Assembly (NCBI RefSeq): GCF_029168945.1
Contig: NC_083602.1
Coordinates: 47,057,442-47,121,441 of the forward strand
DNA length: 64,000 bases
DNA from: Cannabis sativa
Taxonomy: Eukaryota > Streptophyta > Magnoliopsida > Rosales > Cannabaceae
Direction of reading: 5' to 3'
The position numbers and the translations under genes are program-made. Positions within the stretch are counted from its first letter, which is position 1, and each line of letters starts with the position of its first letter. Positions 48,235 to 60,317 of the stretch are shown in pieces. Under the pieces are notes generated by a model that saw only the letters and a program-made list of their open reading frames with translations, had not been told where the DNA came from and made no database searches.

Positions 48235-50494
48235 GATCCGGATACGAACCTGGACTCGGACCAAGACCCAAACTAGGATAGAAATGCTAGACCTAGATCT
48301 CAACCGTGATTCTGACCCAGACCCAAACTTGCACCCGCACTCGGGACCCGAACTTGGACCTAGACCCGAACTTGGACCCAGATTGGGGTCCAGACCTGGA
48401 TGCAAACTCGGACACAGACTCGGACCCAAACTCAAACACCGACACCTAGAATCAGACCCAAAGCAAGTCCGGACCCAGACCATAACTCAAACCCAGACCA
48501 GGATTAGAACCAAGGACTTAGACCAAGAATTGAATCCAGACTCAGATCGGGATTGGAACTTGGGACTCAGACCCACCCTAGACCAAGACCCAGGACGCGA
48601 ACCCACACCCAGAGCTTGATTTGGACCTAGATTGAAATCCGGACCCGAACCCAAACTCAGACCAGGACTCGAACTGATTCAAACTAAAACCCAAACTCGA
48701 ACTCAGAATCACCAATGGAACAAGAACCGAACTAGGACTAGGACCAGGACAAGGACCTAGACCCAAACCCGAACCCAGATCAAAACCCAGACAGAGAGCT
48801 AAACCCAAACCGAGACTAGGACTCGAACCTCAACCTAGACCGAGACCCAAACCCACACAATAATAGGGACTTGGACCCAGAATCAGGATAGGAACCTAGA
48901 AAACAAAACTAAGACCGGGACCTAGTACTTGACCCAGACCCGAACTTGAACCTAGGACCCAGCTCGTGACACGACACCAGAAATGGAACCAGACTGGGAC
49001 CCGAGATTGGGATCCAGATCTAGACCCAGGGCTTGGTCAAAACCCGTAGTCGGTGTCTGGATTTGGGACCTAGCCCTGGACCCGAACCCTAACAAGGACC
49101 CGAACCCACACCCGGACCTGAACCCAGTCCCAAACCCAAAAGTGGACCCGAACCCGTACCCTTTGACCCAAAATTGGAACCAAAACCGGAAGTTGAACGG
49201 GACTCGAACTAGGACTTGGACTTGGAATCATAACTGAAATTGGACCTAGATCCAGAACCGTAAACGCACCTGGAACCGGACTCTAAATCAAGACCTAGAC
49301 CCAAATTGGGAGCTGGACTTGGATCCCAACCCAAACCTTGAATCGGGACCCGAACATGAACCTGAACTCAAACCAAAACTTTGAACCAGACTAGGGACAC
49401 AAAACTAGGGTCGAGACCTAGAACAGTAATCCAGTCTCGATCCCGAACCCAAATTGAGAAATGGAACCTAGGACCTGAACCAGAACCACACCGAGACATG
49501 TGACAATGATCCAGATCTTGACTCAGGATTCGGGTAACGGGGTCTGGAACAGACCAGTAGTCGGTGTCTAGATCTAGGACTAAGACTAGGACAAAAACCA
49601 AGACGAACAACCAAACCCGAACCTAAACATAGACCTGGGACCCAAAATTAGAACATGAACAAGAATCGCCGAACTAGGACCGTAGAATAAGACTACAGCC
49701 GTGACCAGGACCAGGACCCAGACTTACAACCGCACACAGACCTAGCCCCAGACCCAAACAGAGACTGGAACTCGGGCCCGGACACGGTCGTGTAACCAGA
49801 CCGAAACTGAGACCCGGACCTGGACCTAAATCTGGGACCTGATCCCAAACACAGACTTGGACCTTGATAGGGATCTGGATACGAACCTGGACTCGGACCA
49901 AGACACGGAATGGGATCGAAATGCAGGACCTAGATCTGGACCGAGATCCTGACCCAGACCCAAACTTGGACTCGCACTCGTTATCCGAACATGGACCTGG
50001 ACCCAAAACTAGAGCCAGATCGTGGTCCAGACCTAGGCACAAACCCGGGGACAGACTGGGACCAGAACTCAAATTCCCACACCTAGAATCAGACCCAAAG
50101 CTAGACCCGGGCTCGGACCCAAACTCAAAGCTAGACAAGGATCAGAACCAAGGACTTCGACCCAAAATTTAATCTACACTCAGAACGGGATTGGAACTTT
50201 GGACTCGGACCCAACCTAGACTAAGACCCAGGAGGCGAACCCACACCGGGAGCCTGAAATCCGGACCTAGATTGAAATCCAGACCCGAACCCAAACTCAG
50301 ACCAGGACCCGAACTCCGACCTGAACTAAAACCCAAACTCGAACTCAGAATCACAAATGGAACTAGAACCAAACTAGGACTAGGACAAGGACAAGGACCT
50401 AAACCCAAACCCGAACCCAGATCAAAACCCACATAGAGACCTAAACCTGAACCGAGACTAGGACTCGAACCCGAACCTAGACCGGGACCCAAAC
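48235..50494 (+). repeat. Hexanucleotide-derived satellite array, block IV
   Basis: Continues block III in phase across the MITE. Island A is near 49046, island B near 49557 and the near-palindrome at 49782. It is cut at gggacccaaac by the chromovirus LTR. Confidence 0.9.
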
Positions 50495-52938
50495 TGTAAT
50501 ACCCAGAATTAAGAAATGGATTAGCAAAAACCCTAACTAGATAATTATTTATAATGGAGGAATTATATTATTGTATAGTTCAATATATGTGATTTTATAT
50601 GAATTTTAATATATTCAAGACCCCGTTCGTTAGTCAGGGGAATTTTGGTAATTAAGACCCGAGAAGGGTAAAATGGTGAAATTAATTTAATTACGTGCTT
50701 AATAGAACTATATTATTATATAGTATGCCTGTGTTGTCTTTTCAGGTTTTTTCTGACAAGTTAGAGCGGTATAGTCAAAATCGGGAATTTCAGGCCGAAC
50801 TGGGTTCGGGCTCAAAATGTAAATTGGATTGATTATTTGGAATTTTATTTCATGAGTCATAATCTTAAATTTATTTGGATCTAATTGAGTGTGAAATGGA
50901 AAAATTACCCTTGTGTGGGTGAGTGTGTGTGGATTTAAGCCATGGGGGCATTTTGGTCATTAGACCTTTATTTTCTAAGTTTATTAAAAATGAATTTTGA
51001 GGAAAATAGATTGATAATTTCTGGTTAATTCTCTCTCTCACCCGAACCCTCTCCCTCTCTTACCCTCTTGTTTTTCAAAACTTTGATTATTGAAGAAAAA
51101 GCTTGGTTTTTGGTTTGATTGAAGCTTGATTTTGGAGGAAGATCATTGCTCTTGTTTTGTTGAGAATCAAGGTAGTTTTTATGACCTTAACCTTGTTTTA
51201 ATTTCTGAAATATGGTGGGTGAAAAGCATGTTCTTTAAGTTTTGAATGTTCTTGTTGCATGATGAGTGAATTTGTGTTAATTTTGTGGAAATTGAGCTTC
51301 TATTTGTTGTATGCTTTGTTGTTGAGCTTGGGCAGAGATTGTATGGGATTTCTAGGTTGGATTTTCATGTTAAAATGGTGTTATGCTACTGGATTTTTAT
51401 TAGGTTTGTGTTGGGTTGAGTTCATGTTCTTGAACTTGAGATTTTGATGAGTTAAGCATGATTTTTGAGTCATTTATGTAATCTGAATTTCAGGATTTTG
51501 ATGCATGTAATATGTTACATAAGTATCTATTATGTGCTAGTAATCCTATATGTTAATTTGTGGATTGATTGAGAATTTTGTTGTGAAAAGCAAGTTTGAG
51601 TTCATGGAACTCCAGCTCGGTGCTTTAATGGCACTTTTTGATTCTTAGCGAAATTATTGTGTTTAAGTTGTGCAATATGTTTTCAATGACATGTATTGAT
51701 GCTCTAGAAAGTTTGGGAGTGTTTGGGGATGATTTGAGTGAGTTTTGGGGGTTTAAAGATTGAGAAATTTCGTGTTCTCTGCCCAGACAACCGGAATTCC
51801 GGTTGGAGAATTCCGGTTGGTTCAGGGCTGCTCCAACCGGAATTCCGGCTAGAGTTCATCGAGAAATGCTGAATTTTGTTTTGGTCATAACTTTTGACTT
51901 GGGACTCTGTTTGGGACATTATTTATACTGTTGGAAAGATCTTTTTGAGCTCTATGTGATTATCTGTATTTGAAATGCCATGAATTTATTTTATGAATGT
52001 GAAATCAGGGGTTAACCCTATTTGTGAAAATCCCGGATAGTGTGTGACTAGGATTACAGCCACGTGGTCAGGAGCACCCGGGGATTTGGAATCTCTATTA
52101 TTGCGAGACATTAGGTAAGACAATGATTAGCACGTAGAGTTTGCGCAGTGGCGCTTATATTGAGAATGATATGCATGAATGTTTATTAACCGAGATTAGG
52201 GTTATTACCCTAATAGGAACGGTCTAATGGCCTAGGGTTATTACCGTAGTGATATATGTGTATAAATGCCATGCCATGTTAACTGAAATGAGATTTAGGG
52301 ATTATGCACTCAAGGCATAATCAGGTTGGACTCGGTACTCATAACCGAGATGAACCACTTCTAAGGCCTTAATGTATTTAGACGTGTGAGAGTAACACAT
52401 GGGTCTACGTCATGTAGATTTAATTAGATGTGTGAGCGCAACACATAGGTCTACGCCACGTAGACATAAATGGGCATGATGAGATAATGATCAGGTCTGT
52501 GCTATACAGACATATGTGAATGAGCATATTATATTTGTTATGATTTATACTGTCTTGCTGGGCTTGGCTCATGGGTGCTCTACTGTGCAAGAAAGGGTAA
52601 GTCAGTGGGTGATCAACCATGAGTTTGAGGAGCAAGACGAAGAATGTACATGTTCAAGCCATATCATTCCAAGCGGGTTGTGGGTCTATTAGTGTTGAAC
52701 TTTTGAATTCTGTTTTGCTGCTTAGGTCGGCTAGAAAGAAAAGACTTGTAATAAGTTTGTAAATATTTTTTTATAGGATCCCAACTATTTTGGAAGTTTA
52801 AATATATTACAAGTTTATTTTCATTCTGTTTAATATAAAAGTTTAAATTCTGCGCTATTTTGGTTAGTAATCCTGATTATGGGATTAGGGTTTCATAAGC
52901 TTTTTTGGGTAGCGTGCCTAATTATTTAGGGCATTACA
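50495..52938 (+). repeat. Chromovirus 5' LTR
   Basis: 2,444 bp from TGTAATACCC to GGGCATTACA. It contains an 18-bp perfect palindrome cluster at 51788. The last roughly 835 bp are the family that is tandemly triplicated, reversed, at 30303-33097. Confidence 0.9.
51788..51850. repeat. Palindrome cluster in chromovirus LTR
   Basis: caaccggaattccggttg (51788-51805) is a perfect 18-bp palindrome. It is followed by another half-site (gaattccggttgg) and an imperfect second copy (aaccggaattccggct at 51835). Confidence 0.85.
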
Positions 52939-52941
52939 ATT

Positions 52942-52956
52942 TGGTAACAGAGCTCC
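52942..52956 (+). other. Chromovirus primer-binding site
   Basis: tggtaacagagctcc, three bases after the LTR end. It matches the initiator-Met PBS (TGGTATCAGAGC) with one change. Confidence 0.8.
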
Positions 52957-53269
52957 AAGGTTTTTAAACTTCTTGTAGACCGACCGAACATGTACATTCG
53001 TCGTCAGAGATAAGCTCGACTCATGGTGCAGTAAGTATTGAGAGTAAATACTTGACTGTATGTGTGATCATCTGTTTATCGCTTTCCATTTGAGGCAGTA
53101 TGCAAGCATCTAGAGTATGTATGTGTTATGTGATGCCATGCTATAAATGCTATTTGCTTATGTAAATATGTATGAGGTAAATAAATGAGTTAGGGTTTAA
53201 GGCAATAAGTGCGTAAGTGTGGTATTGGTGCTTAACTCGCTGGGGTTGTTGATTATAGGGGTACTAGTA

Positions 53270-54470
53270 ATGGACCCTCCGCAATCATCTAGACCAAAGG
53301 GCGAGCAGGTAGAGCCCGGGGTTACCCAAACTGATCCACCAGCACCGCCTCCACCTCCGCAAAATCCAGGCGATAATGCAGGGGCTTTTAATGGTAATCC
53401 TCCTGCTGACTTGCAGTAGATGTTTCATGAAATGCGAAGTGTCATACTTCGTCAAGAGGAAGAGTTCCAAAGTCTGAGGCAACAGGCTGCCCCAGTTAAT
53501 CAAGGGTTACCACCAGCTCCTGTGCCAGTAGTGGGTAACCAAGGGTATATTATGCCGCACCGGGACTCTATGTTCGAGCGGTTTGTGAAGTTGCAACCTC
53601 CGACTTTTCTGGGAGGCATTGATATTATTAAGGCCGATAAGTGGATGAGCACTGTTACCCATATCCTCGATAATATGGGGGTTACGGGAACTGAGAGGGT
53701 GAATTGTGCGGCCTTTATGTTTCAAGATCATGCCCGCGTATGGTGGGATATAGTGAATCAGACTCGAGATGTCAGTGTGATGACATGGGAAGAGTTCAAG
53801 AAACTTTTTGAAGAAAAGTTTTATAATGTTGCAGTGAGGACTTCACACCAAGAAGATTTTGTGAAGTTGACTCAAGGGAAAATGTCTGTGGCTGAATATA
53901 CTCTGGAATTCGATCGGTTATCTAAATTTGCTAGTGATCTGGTGCCTACAGATTTCACCAGAAAATAGAAATATGTTCGAGGACTAAATGCTACAATTAG
54001 TCGGGACTTAAAGATTGCCACATCACATGACAATCTGTATAAGAGAGTGGTAGACTTGGCCTTAATTGCTGAGGAGGCCGAGCAGCAAGTAATGAAGGAG
54101 CAGGCTGCAAAGGATGTCGCTGTGGCATCAAACCCTCCTGCTGGTGGTAATGTCAGTAAGGGGACCGATAGTGGCAACCCTGAGCACAAACGGAAGGCTG
54201 AGGCTTTCGGAGCTTCAGGGGGAAATAGAAAGTTTCAGGGAAATAGAGGTGGCCGTCAGGGTCGCGGGTCCTCATTCCGATCATATCCAGAATGTCCTAA
54301 ATGCAAGAAGCATCATCCTGGTGAGTGCCGAGCCAAGGCATGTTTCCAGTGTGGCATGGTGGGCCACTTTATCAGAGAGTGTCCCCAAGTCAGGAAAGAA
54401 GAGCCTAAGAAGAATGCTGCTCAGAACCCGGGGCAACTTTTTACTATAACTCAGGCAGACGCTGATGCTA
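53270..54470 (+). pseudogene. gag: Chromovirus gag (capsid and zinc knuckle), with stops
   Basis: Frame begins at the ATG at 53270 (MDPPQSS), 332 bp after the LTR. A Pro-rich leader is followed by the Retrotrans_gag (PF03732) region around RVWWDIVNQTRDVSVMTWEE (about 53734-53793) and a Tyr/Phe-rich tail ending in VAEYTLEFDRLSKFA. A Gly/Arg-rich stretch follows, then a CCHC zinc knuckle CFQCGMVGHFIREC (54341-54382) that in intact elements packages RNA. Two TAG stops at 53417 and 53966 interrupt an otherwise continuous frame, each at a place compatible with a former CAG. The protein would form the capsid of a cytoplasmic virus-like particle in a living element; here it is dead. Confidence 0.85.
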
Positions 54471-54982
54471 GTCCATCAGTTGTGACAGGTCAGTTGTTTA
54501 TTATTGGTTGTGCATATACTGTATTATTTGATTTGGGAGCTACTCATTCATATGTATCGAGTAGAGTGATAGAAAGTTTACATAAGCCATGTGATATTTA
54601 TGTTTCGGGGTTTGGAACCCTGTTACCCTCGGGAGACCTAATAGTGTCCACAAGGTGGATTCGGTCCTTGTCTTTTTGGATTGACGGTTGTGAGTTGACC
54701 GCCAATCTAATTGAGTTGCAATTATCTGATTTCGACATAATCCTGGGAATTGATTTTCTATCTAAGTATGGAGCGATGATTGACTGCAAACGAAAGATGG
54801 TGGTGTTTGAGCCCGACAGTGCTAACCCAGCGGTGTTCGTGGGTATAGTTCAAGGGGCATCCATACCGAGAATATCACTGTTGAAAGCTAAAGACCTGAT
54901 GGGTAGGGGTTGTCTAGGGTTCATAGTTATTGTAGTGGACACTAGCCAACCTGTAACATCAGGGCCTGAGGATATGAGATAG
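54471..54982 (+). pseudogene. Chromovirus aspartic protease, active site mutated
   Basis: Continues the gag frame. The RVP_2 (PF08284) fold is recognisable: GQLFIIGCAYTVLFDLGATHS, then SDFDIILGIDFLSKYGA. The catalytic triplet normally Asp-Ser-Gly reads Asp-Leu-Gly at 54530-54538, with TCG changed to TTG at 54534, so cleavage activity would be lost. The frame ends in TAG at 54980-54982, followed in the same frame by the start of RT. The protease normally cuts the Gag-Pol polyprotein. Confidence 0.8.
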
Positions 54983-55740
54983 GTATGCGAGTTCCTTGAT
55001 GTCTTTCCAAAAGATTTGCGGGGATTACCACCTGTTCGAGAAATTGAATTTGTTATTGAATTGGCTCCGGGAGTGGATACAGTGTCTAAAGCACCGTACC
55101 GAATGGCTCCAGCTGAGTTGAAGGAATTAAAGATACAATTGCAAGAGTTACTGAATCTGGGATTCATCAGACCGAGCTACTCACCTCTGGGTGCTCCGGT
55201 TTTGTTTGTGAAGAAGAAAGACGGAACCCTGCGAATGTGTATTGATTACCGGGAGTTGAACAAGCTACCATTAAGAACAAGTATCCTTTACCTCGAATTG
55301 ATGATCTGTTTGATCAACTGAAGGGGAAGACCGTCTTTTCCAAGATCGATCTTCGCTCAGGCTATCATTAGCTGAGAATTCGAGAGGAAGATATCCCGAA
55401 AACTGCGTTTCGTACTCGGTATGGACACTATGAATTTCTTGTGATGTCTTTTGGACTCACTAATGCCCCGACGGCATTCATGGATTTGATGAACCGGGTG
55501 TTTAAGGATTACTTGGATAGGTTCGTGATTGTGTTTATCGATGACATTTTGGTGTACTCTGAGACAGAAGAAGAGCATGAGTTGCATCTCAGAGCGGTTT
55601 TGCAAAGATTACGGGATCACAAGCTTTATGCTAAGTTCAAAAAGTTTGAATTATGGTTATCTCGTGTCTCATTTTTGGGGCACATAGTGGATAAGGATGG
55701 GATCATGGTGGATCCGGCTAAAATTGAAGTTGTGCGGGAT
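54983..55740 (+). pseudogene. Chromovirus reverse transcriptase, frameshifted
   Basis: RVT_1 (PF00078) region. The first part (VCEFLDVFP, then [44 protein letters not shown]) is in the gag frame. A one-base loss near 55264 moves the coding frame. The remainder contains [11 protein letters not shown], a TAG at 55369-55371, [19 protein letters not shown] and the catalytic FIDD (Asp pair at 55540-55545). The catalytic residues are kept, but the frameshift and stop abolish the product. RT copies the element RNA into DNA inside the particle. Confidence 0.9.
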
Positions 55741-56352
55741 TGGCCAGTACCGAAGTCAGCTACAGAGGTCAGAAGTTTTCTGGGTTTGGCTGGTTATTTT
55801 TGTCGGTTCGTTGAGGGTTTTGCAAAGATTGTTGTATTCTTAACAGAGCTGACCCGAAAGAACCAGAAGTTTGTTTGGACTGATCGGTGTGAGAAAAGTT
55901 TCCTAGAGTTAAAGCAACGCTTGATTACCGCTCATGTACTAACTCTTCCTTCAGATAAGGAAAAGTTTGTGGTACATTGTGATGCCTCGAGATAGGGTCT
56001 CGGCTGTGTGCTTATGCAGGTTGGGAGGGTAATAGCTTATGCTTCTCGGCAGTTAAAGGAGTACGAGCAGAGGTACCCTACTCACGATTTAGAACTTGCA
56101 GCAGTGGTATTTGCGCTAAAGATTTGGCGGCATTACCTTTATGGCGAGAAATGTGAGATATACACTAATCATAAAAGTTTGAAATACTTCTTCACCCAGA
56201 AGGACTTGAATATGAGACAAAGACATTGGCTAGAATTGGTGAAGGATTATGATTGTGAGATCCTTTATCATCCTGGTAAGGCCAATGTGGTTGCTGACGC
56301 TTTTAGTAGAAAAGGTCAGAGTCAGTTGAGTACTATGAAGAAAATCTCCTGA
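55741..56352 (+). pseudogene. Chromovirus connection and RNase H, with stops
   Basis: The connection ([22 protein letters not shown]) leads into the RNase H domain (RT_RNaseH). Recognisable parts are [46 protein letters not shown] and the tail [19 protein letters not shown] at 55993-55995 follows DASR, where the family has Gln. The catalytic-region motif usually TDHKSLKY reads TNHKSLKY (Asn codon at 56167-56169). A TGA at 56350 ends the segment. RNase H would remove RNA from the hybrid after reverse transcription. Confidence 0.88.
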
Positions 56353-57486
56353 CAGTTAGCAAATGAAATGACTCGAGCTGAGATTGAGGTTGTTGTGGGG
56401 CAATTGGCTAATATTACTCTGCAATCCACTCTTCTAGAGAGAATTAAAGAAGCACAAAAGCAAGATTCGGAACTGATAAAAACCCGAGCTATGGTTTCGG
56501 CTGGGAAGGCTAGTGACTTCTCAGTAGATGAAACGGGAATGTTGAGATTTGGGAATCGAATTTGTGTGCCCATGGATGAGAACATCAAGAAAGAGATCAC
56601 GGATGAGTCTCACACTACTCCTTATTCAGTTCATCCAGGGTCGACAAAGATGTATCAAGACCTGAAAGCCATGTTCTGGTGGCCAGGCATGAAAAAAGAC
56701 ATCGATGAATATGTTGCAAAGTGCCTTACGTGTCAGCAAGTGAAAGCTGAGCACCAGCGACCTGCAGGGTTGCTGTAACCACTGAATATACCAGAATGGA
56801 AATGGAAAGATATTGCTATGGACTTCGTGGTAGGTATGCCTAGAACCACGGGACAATTTGACTCTGCGTGGGTCATAGTGGACAGGTTTACAAAGTCTGC
56901 TCACTTTTTACCTGTTCGGACGAATTTCTCCATTGATCAGTATGCTGAGTTGTATGTCAGAGAAATTGTTCGTCTGCATGGTGTCCCAAAGTCCATTGTG
57001 TCGGATAAAGATCCGAAGTTTGCATCAAGATTCTGGGAAAGTCTGCATCGAGCGATGGGAACTCAGTTAAAGTTCAGCACAACTTTTCATCCTCAGACGG
57101 ATGGGCAATCCGAGAGGACCATTCAGATTTTAGAGGAGATGCTACGGTCATTTGTGCTTGACTTTGAGGGATCATGGGTAAAGTACCTTCCCCTGATCGA
57201 GTTTTCTTATAATAACAGCTATCAGGCAACAATCGGGATGGCTCCTTATGAACTTTTATATGGAAGAAAATGTAGATCACCTATTCACTGGGATGAAGTG
57301 GGTGAAAGAAAGTTCTTGGGCCCTTAAGCTGTTCAGAAAACAAGTGAGGTAGTTGATAAGATTAGAGCGCGAATGGTCGCGGCTCAGAGTAGGCAGAAGA
57401 GTTATGCCGATCCAAAGCGCAGAGATATTGATTTTCAGGTTGGGGACATGGTACTTCTCCGAATATCTCCAATAAAAGGCATAAAA
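56353..57486 (+). pseudogene. Chromovirus integrase, with stops, interrupted
   Basis: Same frame as the second part of RT. The zinc-binding module (Integrase_H2C2, PF17921) is seen as [20 protein letters not shown] and [12 protein letters not shown]. The catalytic core (rve, PF00665) keeps its triad: Asp at 56821 (MDFVVGMP), Asp at 57004 (SDKDPKF) and Glu at 57112 (GQSERT). The spacing is 60 and 35 residues, the expected D-D-35-E. TAA stops at 56776 (family has Gln) and 57325 interrupt it. The C-terminal GPF/Y part is separated by the insertion at 57487. Integrase would join the cDNA to the genome. Confidence 0.9.
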
Positions 57487-58359
57487 CTTTAATATCCAGT
57501 TTAAAATAGCATTTAATTTTTTTTTGTTTGGATATTAATTGTGCGAGGATAATTATCTCATTTATTTGTGTTGTTAGTGAGTTGATATTATTGCTTAGAG
57601 TAGTTGTACCAATTTTCTAAAGAAAGTTAAAGTTGTATTAACTACGAAAGTAAAATATTATGATATTTTCATAAGTAGGTAATCGTTTAACTGATATGAA
57701 AGTCCATTAGGATTTTTATAATATATCTATTAGATTTAATTAATTGTATAAGTGGTATTAAATAATATTATTATTTGATTAATGTTAGAAAAATCGTAAG
57801 TTTAGAGAAATTCGTAGGTTTAGAAACTGTTTTACTAAAATGACCATATCTGGAGTTTTATAACTCCAATTGAGTTGATTCTAGTGGCGTTGGAAGGATA
57901 ATTCAAAGATTTATAAATTTTGTAGAAATAGCTATATCATAATTCGTAATTTTTCTAGGTCAAAACTAACCCCTAAAGCTACGAGATTGAGAGCTTACAA
58001 TTTAAATTTAAAAGTAAGATATTTGTTTCTTTAATAATTTATCATATTATTATTGCTAATATGTTAATATTATTATTATTCATAAAACTAAACCTAATAA
58101 GAGTCAGAATAGTATAAGTTTCATTAACCCTAAAATTATATCGTTCTATTCTTCCCACCTATCTGAGCAAGACTAACCCTAAAAGTTTTCAAGTCATCGC
58201 CAAATCTATAGCACTCTTCACTCTCATCTTTGATCACCACTATCTCATGTCTATTAATCCAAGCAGCTTGAAGTATTTGAGGTAAGAAACTCTACATTTA
58301 CTCATTTATTGATCACAATAGGAGAATATTCGTAGGTCTCCTTTTCTTATTTTTTTCAG

Positions 58360-59110
58360 AATGAAACATGTCTCAGTAAAACTGTCATATCTCTTAAAAT
58401 ACGCATCCGATTCTCACAATCTTGGTGCCTATAGAAAGCTTATTCAATTTCCCATAATTCTTATGAAGAAAGGTTTTACAGAATCGAAATTTATCTATGT
58501 AAAAAATTAGTATTTCTACGCAGTTTATTGTAAATCGTTTTTTTCATGTTTTCTATATAAGTTGTGTCAGTAAAATCCGAATATCTCTCTGAATAATGAT
58601 CCGATTTAGCGATCTTGGAAACGTTGAAAAGATAATTCGATTTTCTAAATTTTTTATGAAGAAACTATTCACCAATTATTGATTATTCTATGTCAAAATT
58701 ATTGTTTTATTTCTGTAGTCCAAAATCCATTTGCTTTAGGATTCCTAAAAAACAGTTTCGGTAAAATATTTATATCTCTTACGTTATAACTCCGATTTTA
58801 AAGATTTTAGTGTCATTAGAAAGGGAATTCGATTTTCTAAAACTTTTATGAAGAGAGTATTCTCTGATTTGGAATATTTCAGTATCAAAACTTTATATTT
58901 CCGATGTCTACTGCGATTCGTTACTCCATATTCCTTCTCATAAATAGTTTCAGTAAAGCTATCATAACTCCTTCAGTTTTAATTTATTTTTAGTGATCTT
59001 TATATCATTGGAAAGATAATTTAATTTCCTATAATTTTTATGAAGGAAACTTTCACTGAATTCGTGTAGTTATTGGTCAAAAATAGTATTCTTTCTGCTG
59101 TACTGTAAGA
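58360..59110 (+). repeat. Diverged tandem repeat of about 194 bp inside the solo LTR
   Basis: Four units start near 58368, 58567, 58757 and 58950. Each opens with a form of cagtaaaa, then tatctct, then a phrase like gatcttggtgtcattggaaag and aatttcctataa, and ends in ttttatgaag. A more diverged unit may lie near 57840. Confidence 0.7.
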
Positions 59111-59359
59111 GTGCGAATTTTAATGTTAGGGCCTTGACCCATGTGTTATTATAGGTAGTAGTGACGAGATAACAAGTTCAAGCAGCGGGATTTGAGGTAA
59201 GGAAATTAGATAGTTTTGTATGTGTTTATCCGCATAAATTTAAATTCTTTATGTATTGAAATATGATTTATGATTTGTTATTATGAATATGTATATGGTA
59301 CTGAGAATGTGTGGTATGGACGCAATATGAGTTTGTGAATTGATACATAGATTATGGTT

Positions 59360-59460
59360 GTATGACTAGTATATGTTGTACGTTGTATTTGTATGTTTTA
59401 GGATGTATGTTGTATGTTGTATGTTGTATTTGTATGTTGCATGTTGTATGTTGTATGCTA
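59360..59460 (+). repeat. TGTATGT/TGTATTT short tandem repeat
   Basis: A run of variants of tgttgta, tgtatgt and tgtattt with a period of 7-8 bases inside the solo LTR. Confidence 0.7.
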
Positions 59461-60317
59461 ACGTCTCAAGTAAAGTGGGGGACCATGGTGGGGTATGATA
59501 CGGGGTAAGGCCGTTGAATGTAGAGATACCCTACCCTGCATTTTACTGAGTCCTGTATGAGATTGTTATGGTGGATATGATACAGTGATGTTACTGTTGA
59601 ATACCCTATCCTATAACAATGGTAGGGTTGTATAGGCCCATGTTATTATATGGGCAGATTAGGCCCAGGATATTGTAGGGCCAGGCTAGGCCTGTGTATG
59701 ATATTATTATTTATAGTATTGATATAATTATGTTATGAGTATGATATTGGAGTTATAATCTATGGATATGTGTATGGTGTGAACAATTAGTATGGACCTA
59801 TATGATAAAGATTTTCATGTGTACAGTTATTTGGCTATAGTTATAAAATAAGGTGTATGATATTGCTAAAACTTAATAAATATATTAATCATATGTGTGA
59901 TATTATATGGTATTGTATGATAAGCATTTCCTTACTGGGCTTTTAGCTCACCCCATTACTTTCCCCCTACAGGCAATAGACAGGGAACATTGAATGTAAG
60001 TTTGATGAGTTGGGTCAGTTCTGGTATGTAAAATGCGATGGGCTATGGACGAGCAAATGGTCTAGAACGCTGGTGGAGCCTTGGTTTTGTTTTTTTTTTT
60101 TAATAGTAAAGTAATCTGAGCTCAGTGGGATGTTAAATTTTTTTTTTTTTTTGGCACTCAACTACTTATTTTGTTTTTAATATAAATGATCATTCACCTT
60201 TTTACATATTTATTGTAAAACCCACTGTGTATTTCCAAACAGCTTTGAATCTTTTTAATTAATGCATCAAAATTAGTATTTTGTAAAATAAGGCAAAATA
60301 TTGGGGCGTTACAAAAA

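Larger units (their letters stand above)
57487..60313 (+). mobile_element. Solo-LTR-like gypsy insertion within integrase
   Basis: 2,827 bp of noncoding sequence splits the integrase frame after GIK. Removing it together with one copy of aaaa restores a continuous reading of the flanks. It ends in ggcgttaca, typical of gypsy LTRs, and carries the LTR-like phrases gggcttttagctcacccc and tttccccctacaggcaat (59937-59979). The expected TG start is absent (it begins ctttaatatcc), so the left end is eroded or shortened. The flanking aaaa (57483-57486 and 60314-60317) is a possible short target duplication. No PBS or coding region, so a solo LTR is the best reading. Confidence 0.6.

Noticed and set aside
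35782..50492. Similar repetitive open frames in blocks II-IV
   Set aside because: Same by-product of hexamer periodicity. Nothing distinguishes them as genes.
51259..51447. Short Leu-rich membrane-like peptide repeated at 51259 and 61496
   Set aside because: It sits at the same place in both chromovirus LTRs. It is LTR sequence rather than an independent gene.
53285..57280. Minus-strand open frames opposite gag-pol
   Set aside because: They mirror the real plus-strand coding sequence and lack known motifs.
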